Shown: positions 26,701 to 36,656 of the stretch, piece by piece
Position numbering within the stretch: position 1 is the first letter of the stretch
How the letters are laid out: each line of letters starts with the position of its first letter
Assembly (NCBI RefSeq): GCF_033807575.1
Contig: NC_084707.1
Span: 17,346,550 to 17,410,549, forward strand
Reading direction: 5' to 3'
Source: Cydia pomonella
Lineage: Eukaryota > Arthropoda > Insecta > Lepidoptera > Tortricidae
DNA: 64,000 nt
Translations under genes and position numbers: made by a program
The notes under the pieces: generated by a model
Told to the model about the DNA's origin: nothing
Databases searched by the model: none
What the model saw: only the letters and a program-made list of their open reading frames with translations

Positions 26701-28835
26701 GGCCCGTTGGGTACCTCGTTTCCTTCGTGGTCAAAGTACTTGTCGACGGTGAATGTTCGGTTAGTGTCGTGTGCTGACACGTAGTTCGTTACAGAACGGC
26801 AAGGAATACCTGAAAACAATAAGTATTGCATGAATTTAGGTTGAAGATAAAAAGGAAGTTTGTGATTATGAAGTAGTAGATTATAAATTACCAAGAGCTC
26901 TGCAGATTGTAACGACAAGACCCGAGAAAACCCAGCACTGGCCGTATTCAACAGGTCGGCCACCATCTGTGAGGTAGCGCTCGAGAATAGCCACGGAACC
27001 AGTCCACGCATGAGGAGCAACACCATCTTTGTATTCACCGTCGTAGCGTCCCACCATCAGTCCATCGTCATCATGATTCGAATTTATCTGATAAATAGAG
27101 ATTTAAATTTATACGTTCGTGTTCAGGAGAATAGAATATTAAGAAAAATTACGTACCTACTTCTAAAAAACTTTCTTACCATAGCGGAAATAGCCCTACA
27201 AACTCGGACAGGGTTTCCACGTTCTGAGTGCTCAAGACCACTACGTTCCAGCAAATACATACATGCTGGCAGTACGCAATCATCAAACTGGCCGTAAATC
27301 CATTTGCGGCCCTTAGGTTGGCGCCAAGTACCGCACCAAATCTTTCCTTGTTCATTGAGGACGTACTCCTTTCTAGAAGATTCGTTATCCATGTAAACGG
27401 TATCCTCCCTGCACCAGGGATTGAAGAGCATGTAAATATCTTCATCGCACTTGTAATCGTGGCGGTTGTCGCGCTGGCCGAAGCGATTGGTCTGAACCCA
27501 ACAGTTCCATACACCCACAGGTGCGGTGGCCGGTACATGCACTTGGAATGTTATGGTGTTTCCATCTTGGCGTTGAATGCTAATATCCCACCTGTCCATA
27601 TCATGGGCGAGAGAAGCTAGGTTCTGCATAGAACCGTGACGGGATCCATGACGAGAACCATGTCGTGATCCATAACTACGGCCAAACGAGGACGAGTGTT
27701 GTGTCGCTCCTCCGTAGCGATCGATCATAGGTCGGTCGATTGGCCCGTGTGGGCTCAGAGGGCTATGTTGGAGCGGCAAAGGTTCGTTGCTGAACGAACT
27801 GCGACGGACGCCATAAGTCGTAGTTTCCCTCATTCCACTCATAGGACCCATTGGACCAATAGAGCTCATATTACCCATCGTGTTCATCGGCCCCATGGGG
27901 CCTATAGATCCAGCGGTAGCCATGTTGCTACTGCTATCTGGCACACGGGACATTCCCAGGCCCATACCCATACCCATCCCCATTCCCATCCCCATCATGT
28001 CACGTGAGTGTTGGAATACACCTTGCTGAGAGCTCCAGTTTACAGGTAGAACAACCCGAGTTCCCTTGGTCACACTTGGTTTTGGCCCTAAAACATAAAT
28101 ATTGTACTTAGTAAAAAATACTAAATACTAGGTAAACCAAAATACCTTATCATAACCACACAAAAAATAGTAGAAGAATTATTTAAATAGATTCTTACCA
28201 AAGCAGAACACGATGCGGATCATATCCTGTTGTTTGTCATAGGTCCTGTCAAAACGAACCGCGAAGAAAAAGTTTTGTCCTCTTCGGTAAACCGGGTTCG
28301 GCAAAATGTTATCATTAACCAAATCATACTGATCAGTATGATGATCTTTCGAATTATCCCTTGAATAAAACTCAGTCAGTTCTACTTTCAGGGGCTGCTG
28401 TGAGTAATAACTTTGAGGAATGACATCCAATGTATCTTGACGGCGACGGCGTTCATTCTGGTCAGCCATCTTGCAAATAAGGTTATGAGTGTATTGCGTG
28501 TTCGGGCTATTCCTCATAGAATGTTTCATGCGATGCAGAGAGCCGGTGCTGTGGGAGCGTCCGGGACGATGCTGCGCCGTTGGTCCAGCCCGCTGCATGG
28601 GCCAACGCCGGGTCTGCCCGGGGCGCTGACAGAAGCTTGAGATATTGTAATAGGCCGATAATCCCGGCACGTAGTTAGACGGCATACCGCCAATCGTCAT
28701 TTGCTGCTCCCTCATACAGCTCAATGTACTCATTCCTGAGGTGAGGCCCGTTATCCCGCCAAGTCCCATTCCAGTCATGCTGGATGTCATGCTGGAGGAC
28801 ATCCTGTCCATACTAGAACGTCGGACCATGGACAT
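23710..28835 (-). CDS. Transglutaminase 2 with Met-rich head and low-complexity insert, 9 exons, 992 aa
   Basis: Protein-glutamine gamma-glutamyltransferase. Exons in coding order: 28835-28199, 28087-27180, 27087-26892, 26809-26621, 25718-25499, 25006-24742, 24474-24190, 24069-23944, 23862-23710 (TAG 23712-23710). All introns are GT-AG and phases close to 993 codons. An in-frame TGA lies eight codons upstream of the ATG, fixing the start. Residues 1-145 are Met/Ser/Arg-rich. The beta-sandwich starts near 149 (LKVELTEFYSRDN) but is split by about 145 residues of Met-Gly, Gly-Pro-Met and Gly-Ser-Arg-His repeats (about 231-378). The core has Cys566 (GQCWVF), His629 (WNFHVWND) and Asp652 (WQIIDATPQE), so the triad is complete. 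Two C-terminal barrels follow. No signal peptide is evident. Most transglutaminases are nearer 700-780 aa. Confidence 0.93.
26081..26331 (-). mobile_element. tRNA-derived SINE, family A, copy 2 (best preserved)
   Basis: Minus strand: GACCTGTCTGGCCTAGTGGG (box A), CCCGGGTTCGAAACCCGG (box B in a perfect stem), then GTAAGGGCACTTATTTG, CATAACACAAGCC and ATGTCCTATGATAC, ending in a (TTTA)n tail. It sits in intron 4 of transglutaminase 2. Confidence 0.85.
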
Positions 28836-28950
28836 CTTGGCGGAGACGTCGTTTATTCACTGAGGATCTATATGAAAGTTGTCCTAAGAGACTTACTGCG
28901 CTCTTGGCTGACACCAGAGCGAATGTTGCGGTTAGGTGTTCGCTAGCCCT

Positions 28951-28957
28951 TTATATA
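28951..28957 (-). promoter_or_regulatory. Candidate TATA box of transglutaminase 2
   Basis: The minus strand reads CGTATATAAAGGG, about 120 bp upstream of the start codon. It would place transcription start near 28920-28925. No Inr consensus was identified with confidence. Confidence 0.5.
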
Positions 28958-29699
28958 CGAAAGTTTAACAGAGGGATCATTCACCGGCTAGGTGTCAGTT
29001 GTCAACGCAGGCGCCGGGGTCGCTGGTTTCGAAAAGTCCTTTTGTTGGTGTGCGCTGACTTGTAGAGAAACTAGAACTTCACAAGTCTGTTCGCGTGAAA
29101 TGCGTCAGTACACTTGTAATAATACCTGCGTGTCATTGTCCAGATACGAGTATACAAAAGCGATATAGTACCTAGTACCTATCTGTGTATACCTATAGTG
29201 TGAAAGAATTTATTGGGCCCTTTACCTTCAGGTGAGCTACCTTAACCATAAAATACTTACCGTAAAGACATTTTGGTTTTTAATTACCAATTTGAAAAAA
29301 AAAACAAATTACATAAACATAAGTAAAACAGTAGGTGGTAAATTTCTTATCTCGTTGTTTTCTTGTTGTCGAATCACTAATTAAGAATTTCAGTTAAGTA
29401 ACATTATCAACGGATAGGTACTCGTGCCGTGCTTACTGATGAAAATGATAACATCGATAACAATGCAATAACGGGTAAAAATAAGTGAGCGGGAGTGGGG
29501 ATATTTTAGGGTTCCGCACTAAAAGACAGAATTTTTATATTCAAGCAGGCAATTATTACCAATGCCATACCATTATGTTAACATTAGTTTACATGGTATA
29601 GTAACGGCACCAATTGACCAATTCCAACGGGAGTATTTTTGATATTTCACTGATAGTACTCCTCTCATACAGACTCTTGAGCTTCCAGTCATCGATTGT

Positions 29700-30155
29700 A
29701 GTGATATGTGCCTTGCCAACCTTTCACAAGGACTCTTGGACAGACTGGATGGGCTCCTAAACAACTGTGTCAGATTCAGATTTATCTTCGGCCTTCGCAT
29801 GCCTCTGCCTTTCGGCGGAAACTTAATTGCGCTAACTTATTAGCTCCGCGTACGAGAACGCAGGCGCCTCAGAGTAATGTGTATGCCCTACAGCATATTA
29901 AATGATCCAGCAATACCGGAGTACCTGCGGTCTAAATTCCAATATGTAAGCACACAGCCAGGCCGTGAGCTCCGTTCCTCCCGTAAACTAACGCTGTCAG
30001 TCCCTTTCTATCGGTCTGGTTCTATAACTAATTCCTTTACCATACACGCGATTCGTCTTTGGGACACCCTCCCTATTGAGATTGAGATACGGCAAGCACA
30101 GACCAAATCTTCGTTTAAGAGCAAGTTGCGCAGACATCTCCTAGAAGTCTCGTGA
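29700..30155 (+). pseudogene. LINE reverse transcriptase C-terminal remnant
   Basis: The plus strand decodes LANLSQGLLDRLDGLLNNCV, then after a stop YSILNDPAIPEYLRSKF and later SFTIHAIRLWDTLPIEI and a final FKSKLRRHLL. This is the standard order at the end of CR1/jockey-like reverse transcriptases. A stop codon near 29840 and a frame change show it is dead. The 3' UTR runs into an AT-rich stretch at 30170-30245. Confidence 0.7.
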
Positions 30156-30242
30156 CTAATAGGAATAGACACTCATTATAATCTGAAAGCAAGTTTATGT
30201 ATTATATAATAATGTAAATGTGTATTATAAATTATAAAAAAA

Positions 30243-30425
30243 TATTTTGGGGATAATCTTACACGGAACAGATCGAGCTTAACCCAAACTAAAGCTTATA
30301 CTATGGGTACTAGATGACGTAATACATAGGTATGTAGATAAATACATACTTTTATACATAGAAAACACCCATGACTCGGGAACAAATAAATGCCGTTACT
30401 GGGATTCGAACCAGGGACCAGGTAT
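30243..30425 (-). mobile_element. SINE family A-like fragment, copy 3
   Basis: Minus strand: TGGTCCCTGGTTCGAATCCC (box B), AGTAACGGCATTTATTTGTT, CATGGGTGTTTTCTATGT and a tail with ACCCATAGTATAAGC. The tRNA head upstream of box B is missing or diverged. Confidence 0.65.
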
Positions 30426-30782
30426 GTAGATATTATATGCGACAAGCCCACCATTTCAGTGTAATTAAATTTGTAAATTAATATTATATACAAGTGTCAC
30501 AGTTAGTTCAACAAGCCCCGTCCGATACATAAATGCGTATAGAATTTTATTTTCTACCTATTGTATGTTCTTCGAATCAAGCTCTTTTGATCCTAATATA
30601 TAGATATAAAAATATTTATAACTTGATGATAACTGTTTTGTTAAATAACTTCGAAATATAGAAATCACACTTTATAGGTTTCGCATTTTTGGATTTTTTT
30701 TTGGCTGTTTTACAAATTTTAGAAAAAAAGGAAAATCTGTAAACTTATTTTTTCATTGTGTTAATACCACCCTAAAAATATG

Positions 30783-30893
30783 TAGAGTAGAATAGAATAG
30801 TATAGAATAAAATAGAAAATAATAGAATAGAACAGAACAGAACAGAACCGAACAGGACAGAACAGAACAGAACCGAACAGAATAGAATAGAAT
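30783..30893. repeat. (TAGAA)n / (CAGAA)n pentanucleotide tract
   Basis: About 110 bp of TAGAA units grading into CAGAA variants. On the minus strand it follows TCTGAATAAATATTAT, again looking like the tail of a LINE 3' end. Confidence 0.8.
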
Positions 30894-30956
30894 AATATTT
30901 ATTCAGACAACACATCAATTATTAGTATTATTACAAAAAAAATACATTAACAACAT

Positions 30957-31884
30957 GCGAGTCGGACTCGCCCATGAAGGGTTCCGTACCATTTATGACG
31001 TATAAAAAAAACTACTTACTAGTAAGTAGTTAAACTAAGTTTGCATATATTTTTATATATTTTTTTTAGGTTTATCATTAGAAGTTACAGGGGGGGGGCA
31101 CATTTTACCACTTTGGAAGTGTTTCTCGCGCAAACTATTTAGTTTAGAAAAATATGATATTAGAAACCTCAATATCATTTTTGAAGACCTCTCCATAGAT
31201 ATCCCACACGTATGGGTTTGATGAAATAAAATTTTTGAGTTTCAGTTCTAAGTATGGAGAACCCCCAAAATTTATTGTTTTTTTTTTCTATTTTTGTGTG
31301 AAAATCTTAATGCGGTTCATAGAATACATCCAAGAATACTTACCAAGTTTGAACAGTATAGTTTTTATAGCAAATGTAGGAAAAAATTATATTAGAAACC
31401 TCAATATCATTTTTGAAGACCTGTACATAGATACCCCACACGTATGGGTTTGATGAAAAATTTTTTTTTTTAATTTTATGACGTATTAAAAAAAACTACT
31501 TACTAAATCTCGTTCAAACCAATTTTCGGTGGAAGTTTGCATGCTAATGTACATCATATATTTTTTTAGGTTTATCATTCTCTTATTTTAGAAGTTACAG
31601 GGGGGGGGGGGACACATTTACCACTTTGGAAGTGTCTCTCCCGCAAACTATTTAGTTTAGAAAAATATGATATTAGAAACCTCAATATCATTTTTGAAGA
31701 CCTCTCCATAGATATCCCACATAATGCGATTCATAGAATACATCCAAGAATACTTACCAAGTTTGGACAGTATAGTTTTTATAGTTTAGGAAAGAAGTGG
31801 CTGTGACATAAACGGACAGACAGACGGACATGACGAATCTATAAGGGTTCCGTTTTTTGCCATTTGGCTACGGAACCCTAAAAA
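30957..31884. mobile_element. GGGTTCCGTA-ended dispersed repeat, copy 2, internally duplicated
   Basis: It starts GCGAGTCGGACTCGCCCATG and ends GGCTACGGAACCCTAAAAA. The block GAAGTTACAGGGGGG... through CACTTTGGAAGTG occurs twice about 510 bp apart (about 31080 and 31590). The block ATTAGAAACCTCAATATC occurs three times. It is thus a tandem or nested pair of one element. It is non-coding. Confidence 0.7.
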
Positions 31885-32017
31885 GAAACAGTACAAGTTG
31901 AAGAATACAAAACAGACAGATAAGGATGTGAGGCTGAAATGGTCTCCACTCAGCATTGCAGAATTTAAAAATGGAAAAAAGTTTCCTCTTTTTGTATGGA
32001 TGATCACGTGGTATTCA

Positions 32018-32275
32018 CGGGACGATCACTTCCCTTTTAAGAGGAACTTTCTCCCCCGGACGGTCCGGCTGTGGAATAACATTCTGCCGAGGTTTTCTCG
32101 AGGGACTACACTACAGTAAGGAGTTCTTCAGAAAAAGGAGCGAATAGGTTTTTAAAGTGTTGGCCACGCACATGTAGCACATGGATTTGCAGACTTCCAT
32201 AGGCTAAGGTGATCGCTTACCATCAGGCGCCGGGACGTATGCTCGTTTGCCACCGACGTGATATTAAAAAGTACA
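32018..32275 (+). pseudogene. LINE fragment: RT C-terminus joined to GTCGGTGGCAAAC-type tail, copy 3
   Basis: The plus strand reads FPFKRNFLPRTVRLWNNILP, shifts frame, then encodes a Lys/Arg-rich end with NRFLK, and passes directly into CGCTTACCATCAGGCG and CGTTTGCCACCGACGTG with an A-rich end at about 32270. This copy links the abundant repeat to a reverse transcriptase gene. Confidence 0.7.
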
Positions 32276-32324
32276 TAAGTACCTATGCCTATGTATATTG
32301 GTAATGAAATAAAAACTTGAATGC

Positions 32325-32425
32325 TACAGACCCTGGAGTTGCAGATGTTCATAAGTGATGGGGACCGCTTACCACCAGGTGGGCCGTATGCTTGTTTGCC
32401 ACCGACGTGGTGTGTAAAAAAAAAT
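32325..32425 (+). mobile_element. LINE 3'-tail fragment, copy 4
   Basis: GACCGCTTACCACCAGGTGG and GTATGCTTGTTTGCCACCGA end in GTGTGTAAAAAAAA. It is 5'-truncated and follows copy 3 in the same orientation. Confidence 0.7.
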
Positions 32426-32537
32426 CTTTGGGGGCTGATCGTGAGAAAAATCTTAGCATCACCACCGAATACTAATACTATGTCTGTGTACAGCGCCATC
32501 TATCGGCAAATTGTCTAACTAATGTGCGCGATGTAAA

Positions 32538-33017
32538 GGGCCCTCCACACTCATGCGCAAATCGAGACGCGAAGCCGCGAACGCGAGTGTGGAGGACCCT
32601 CGCGTCGATTTCGCAGATTGTTCACGCCTTCGCGCCTTATTCCCCGTTTTTCTTCGGTATTTGGCCCGCGTCAAAGGAGACGCGAAGCGCGAACTTGCAA
32701 GATCCACACTCGCGATCCCTTCGCGCCGCGATTCGTTTACGAGCCGATTAATCTGAACTGTCATAACCTTCTATGGCGGCTACTTGGTTATATTGGGTGC
32801 GAACTTGATCAACCAAAAATCAATTACAGTTACCAGTTTAAATCAGTGCCTTGCCGCTAACTAAATCCGATCAGCTGACGCTTCGGCGCCATCTTGCCGC
32901 GAACCAAACTGCGAAATCGCCGTAAAGTTGTGCGAGTGTGGAGTCTACGTCAACGTCGCGTCGCGGTATGTTCCCTCCGCGAAGTCGCGCCGCGATTCAC
33001 GCGCATAGTCTGGAGGG
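32538..33017. mobile_element. GC-rich MITE with GGGCCCTCCACACTC termini
   Basis: The left end (GGGCCCTCCACACTCATGCG) pairs imperfectly with the right end (complement CCCTCCAGACTATGCGCGTG). Blocks such as GCGCCGCGATTC and GTGCGAGTGTGGAG repeat within. CpG-rich but non-coding. Open frames here are overlapping shadows of the repeat. Confidence 0.65.
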
Positions 33018-33103
33018 TAGGAAGGGAATATGTAATGCACGTATGTTGGTTTTTCGAGGATAATTCTCTATCATGTGAACCGATTTCAAAAATTGATCTT
33101 TTA

Positions 33104-33116
33104 CTTGAAGGTAAAT
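33104..33116. repeat. Target-site duplication, left copy
   Basis: CTTGAAGGTAAAT, identical to 36349-36361. The two copies bracket the LINE. Confidence 0.8.
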
Positions 33117-36100
33117 TTATTTATTTAATCGTATGGCGATATAGTCACATAGGCAAAATTATACATATACAGTATTATTTATAAGGCAACATCCAAGTTT
33201 TGCAACCATTGCACAGCATCGGGCGTCAAGTCTAAAAGATCATCCGGGCTACCCGAGTATGCGCGGAGTGGGCACCGCTGGATGATGTGCTCCATGGTCT
33301 GGTCCTCGATGCCGCAGTCGCATAGCGCGGAGTCTCTCCAACCCCACTTATGCCGGAAGAAGTTGCATCGTCCGTGCCCGATTCTTAAGCGGTTTAAGCG
33401 ACACCATAGTTTCCTAGGAAGGTCGGTCCCCTTGTTCATGATAGTCGGGTCGATATTCCCGGCCGGGGTGCCGTCAGCTTGCCTCATCCATTCTTGTTTC
33501 CAGAGCTGCTGTACATCGAAGGAATTTTGTGTGAGTGTTGCAGCGGCGGCGTATGCGGGGCGACGGGACTTAAGTCTCGCCATAGGCGGGTTGGTAAACT
33601 CCTGATGCATTGGGAGAGAAGGACATGCTCTAATTTTGTTATTCTCCCTTAGCAGCGCCTGTTTCCTTCTCAAATGTGGAGGTGGGATTCGACTGAGCGT
33701 AGGGAGCCAGTGGCAAGGTGTAGATTTGACTGTCCCCGTAATGCATCTCATGGTGACATTAAGCTTCGAGTCTACCAATTGCGTGTGTGCACTTTGTAGC
33801 CAAATTGGAGCACAGTACTCTGCAGTGGGATAGACGAGTCCCAGAGCCGTTGAACGGAGACAGTCCGCAGATGCTCCCCATGAGGTGCCACACAACTTGT
33901 GCAGTATGTTGTTCCGGGTCGAAATTTTAAGCGAGAGCTTAGTAAGGTGTTCTTTGTAGCTTAGGGTCCTGTCTAAAGTAATGCCAAGGTATGTTGGAAA
34001 AGGATTGTAAGGTAACCTTTTACCGCCCAAAGTGACAGTTGGCTCCTGTTTAGCAAGGTGGTTGCTTAGGTGAAAGCAAGACACTTCTGTTTTTGTGGCG
34101 CTCGGTATGAGTCTCCACTCTCGAAAATACGCTTTCAAGGTCTTCAAATCCGCAGTAAGTTGACTCTCGCCTTCCCCAAATGTAAGGCTCTGGGCTACCA
34201 GAGCAATATCGTCCGCATAAATGAACTTTCTGGATTTGGTTTGTGGCAGGTCGTGTATATACAGGTTGAAGAGCTGTGGTGCTAGAACAGATCCCTGAGG
34301 AAGCCCATTGTTTAATTTCCTCTTTCTACTCTTCTGGTCACCGAGGAAGACTTCGAACTCCCTTTCACTGAGCATAATGCACAGCAGGTCTGCGATTTCT
34401 CGGCTGGGGATCACTGAAAGAACTTTGTATATCATGCCTTGTTTCCAGACAGTATCGTAAGCAGCTGTTAGGTCTATAAAGACGGCGGTGGACTTCAACT
34501 TATTCTGGAAACCGGCTTCAATATGTGTGGTGAGAGCAAGAACTTGGTCGGTACAGCTACGCCCACATCTGAATCCAGCCTGTTCAGGTGGAGTGGCGGC
34601 CTCTATGTAGGGAGTAATCCTTGAGAGAATTAGACGTTCAAGCAACTTGTAGACGCAGCTAAGGAGAGACACGGGCCTAAAATTTTCTGGGATATGTTCG
34701 TTCTTTCCGGGTTTCAGTAGAGCTATGACCTTGGACTTCTTGAACTCTTTCGGTATATGATTCTTAACCAGAATATCCGAAAACAAAGCAGTGAGCCAGC
34801 CGACACTGGTGGGACCCATGTTGCGGATAAATTCATTATAAATATTATCTGGTCCAGCCGCCTTACCAGGTTTCAGCTGCTTTATTGCGGAGGCTACCTC
34901 ATGTATAGAAAAATTTTTTGAGAGTTCGCTGTTTCTTGGCATCGAACGTCTGAGTTCCGTTAGCTTGTGCTTAATTTTCTTTGTCACTAACTTGTCTTTT
35001 TTTGCCCGTGTTAGTTCTACCATGCGATTTGCAATAGCGTTAGGGTGTACTGTAAGTTGGTTAATTTTCGGTGGCGTCTTTTTCCCTGTTAGTTTGTTCA
35101 AGGTGTGCCACGCTTTCCTACTAGATTTTTTAAAGTCCATATTCTGCACCAATGACTCCCACTTCTGCTTTCTGTTCAGATCTAGTGACTGCAAAAGTTT
35201 TGCGCCCATTTCATGGTCTCCTGTGACTTGGTACGACTTATATAGAAGTTCACTTTGTGTGTTCCAACCTGGGACATACTCCTTTCTATACCCTCGGGGA
35301 ATCGTGTTTTTTGCGACTTTGATGACTAAAACAGAGAAAACTTTATAGTTCCGCGCGCATGGGTTTAGGTCTGCTGCCGAAAGCTCTGCATCAAGTTGGG
35401 TTCTGAATCCACCCCAGTTTGCTCTACCAAAATTCCACCTTGGCAAGGGCATAGAATTTACAAGAGGTATTCTTAAGCCTATTTCTAGATGTACAGGCCT
35501 GTGTTGACTGTTTGGAAAACAAGGCAGAATGGTCCGAGTTGTAGGGAGAGGCTGGTCGAGGCAGTCCTTTGTTACAAAAGCGAGATCTGGGTTGTAATCC
35601 TTGTGCCAACGCGCAGAGTGGAAAGTACCCGGGTCCTTTGCATCGAAAACCAGATGCAGATCGGCCATTTCAGCCCACTGGACAAGTGCTTCTCCGTTCG
35701 CATCACTTTTGCTGTATTTCCAGTTCGTGTGGTGACTATTAAAATCCCCCGCGTAGATACATGGGTGGTCGTGCGTGGGAAGTAGACCAGGACCCCATCC
35801 TGCTTTGGGAGGTTTGTACACATTTACGATCTTTATGTCGTTTACTTGGACAGTGATAATGAAAATGTTTTCTTCACTGCTGGCAGACACCAAGGCCACT
35901 TCAGTAAGGTTATCCCTGGCGTATGTAGCTATTCCATACTGAGGATGATGGAGCGCCTTAATGAGAGTATATCCCGGTATGCGTCCTCTTCTGTGCAGGT
36001 CTTGCTCGTCTTTACTGTGTGTCTCTTGAATGTTGACTATGTCGATGTCATAATCCCGCAGTTGTTTTTGCAGGTAGTCGCATTTGGCTTGACTGATGCC

Positions 36101-36348
36101 TTCGATATTTAACTGCCAGATGCGTACTGAAGGTTTCACATCTTTGGTCTTGGGATCCCTGGATCCTCGAGAGCATTGAACATTCGTAATAGCCATTTCG
36201 TATATGAGCAGATACTGATTTCGCCTATTTCGCCTTTATGGTTGTTGCTCGTTTAGCACCACCCGGGGGACACGTGCAGGGTATTGATAGGTGCTTCCTG
36301 CGGACGTGAGCAACATTCATCCCCCAGCAACATTCATCCCCCCCCATT
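33117..36348 (-). mobile_element. Non-LTR retrotransposon with a single intact ORF
   Basis: A 3.23 kb element flanked by 13-bp direct repeats. Its 3' end (minus strand) closes with a short TAAATAAATAA tail at 33117-33131. Its 5' leader of about 150 bp contains two copies of GGGGGATGAATGTTGCT. There is no ORF1 with zinc knuckles upstream, so either the family is single-ORF or this copy is 5'-truncated at that point. Confidence 0.85.
33179..36196 (-). CDS. LINE ORF2: AP-like endonuclease and reverse transcriptase, 1005 aa
   Basis: Copies element RNA into a nicked chromosomal target. Residues about 25-240 form an exonuclease-endonuclease-phosphatase fold (QETH near 57, AGDFNSHH near 149, NPDLAFV near 202). 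The usual SDH motif reads SQHRPV near 230. The reverse transcriptase spans about 440-720 with LKPGKAAGPDNI, FIDLTAAYDTV, GLPQGSVLAPQLFN and the active-site YADD near 660. A C-terminal region has a CDCG...H...C pattern (about 960-985). No stop or frameshift interrupts it, so insertion looks recent. The clade is uncertain: jockey/CR1 group by general appearance. Confidence 0.9.
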   Translation of the reverse strand: MAITNVQCSRGSRDPKTKDVKPSVRIWQLNIEGISQAKCDYLQKQLRDYDIDIVNIQETHSKDEQDLHRRGRIPGYTLIKALHHPQYGIATYARDNLTEVALVSASSEENIFIITVQVNDIKIVNVYKPPKAGWGPGLLPTHDHPCIYAGDFNSHHTNWKYSKSDANGEALVQWAEMADLHLVFDAKDPGTFHSARWHKDYNPDLAFVTKDCLDQPLPTTRTILPCFPNSQHRPVHLEIGLRIPLVNSMPLPRWNFGRANWGGFRTQLDAELSAADLNPCARNYKVFSVLVIKVAKNTIPRGYRKEYVPGWNTQSELLYKSYQVTGDHEMGAKLLQSLDLNRKQKWESLVQNMDFKKSSRKAWHTLNKLTGKKTPPKINQLTVHPNAIANRMVELTRAKKDKLVTKKIKHKLTELRRSMPRNSELSKNFSIHEVASAIKQLKPGKAAGPDNIYNEFIRNMGPTSVGWLTALFSDILVKNHIPKEFKKSKVIALLKPGKNEHIPENFRPVSLLSCVYKLLERLILSRITPYIEAATPPEQAGFRCGRSCTDQVLALTTHIEAGFQNKLKSTAVFIDLTAAYDTVWKQGMIYKVLSVIPSREIADLLCIMLSEREFEVFLGDQKSRKRKLNNGLPQGSVLAPQLFNLYIHDLPQTKSRKFIYADDIALVAQSLTFGEGESQLTADLKTLKAYFREWRLIPSATKTEVSCFHLSNHLAKQEPTVTLGGKRLPYNPFPTYLGITLDRTLSYKEHLTKLSLKISTRNNILHKLCGTSWGASADCLRSTALGLVYPTAEYCAPIWLQSAHTQLVDSKLNVTMRCITGTVKSTPCHWLPTLSRIPPPHLRRKQALLRENNKIRACPSLPMHQEFTNPPMARLKSRRPAYAAAATLTQNSFDVQQLWKQEWMRQADGTPAGNIDPTIMNKGTDLPRKLWCRLNRLRIGHGRCNFFRHKWGWRDSALCDCGIEDQTMEHIIQRCPLRAYSGSPDDLLDLTPDAVQWLQNLDVAL

Positions 36349-36361
36349 CTTGAAGGTAAAT
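36349..36361. repeat. Target-site duplication, right copy
   Basis: CTTGAAGGTAAAT, identical to 33104-33116. Confidence 0.8.
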
Positions 36362-36419
36362 AAAGGTGTATTTAATGTAACACGTAAAGTTGGTTAAATT
36401 GCAAACTGAAATCGGAAGG

Positions 36420-36656
36420 GTTTTTTATTAATAATACTTAATATTTATTGAGATAACAATATACATAATGGATATATACAGATGATTACTATAACTAGCT
36501 TATATCTAAAATAGGCCCTTGAGGCATTGTACCAAGAATGCTGGCGGCATTTCCTCGTTGTATCGCAATACTGATACGTTGTGCGAGGAAGCCGCCAGCT
36601 CTTCGGTCACCAGTTACGTCAACCAGACGTTTCGCGATTTCTCCAAAAAACTTGTT
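36420..36656 (-). pseudogene. LINE C-terminal fragment (QRGNAAS family), copy 1
   Basis: The minus strand encodes FFGEIAKRLVDVTGDRRAG, then RISIAIQRGNAAS, ending ILDIS and TAG at 36497-36495. It is almost identical to 41068-41345 but breaks off after AACTTG, so it is a shorter 5' truncation of the same element. Confidence 0.6.

Noticed and set aside
27696..28007. 103-codon plus-strand frame opposite the second transglutaminase
   Set aside because: It is the antisense shadow of the repetitive Met-Gly and Gly-Ser-Arg-His coding tract.
28862..28905. Very short 5' UTR intron (CA|GTAAGT to CTCAG) upstream of transglutaminase 2
   Set aside because: It would be about 40 bp, below the usual minimum for insect introns.
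32524..32860. Overlapping GC-rich frames in three phases
   Set aside because: All three phases stay open only because of the repeated CG-rich MITE sequence.
35424..36112. Several plus- and minus-strand frames of 60-100 codons
   Set aside because: They are shadows of the 1005-codon LINE frame.
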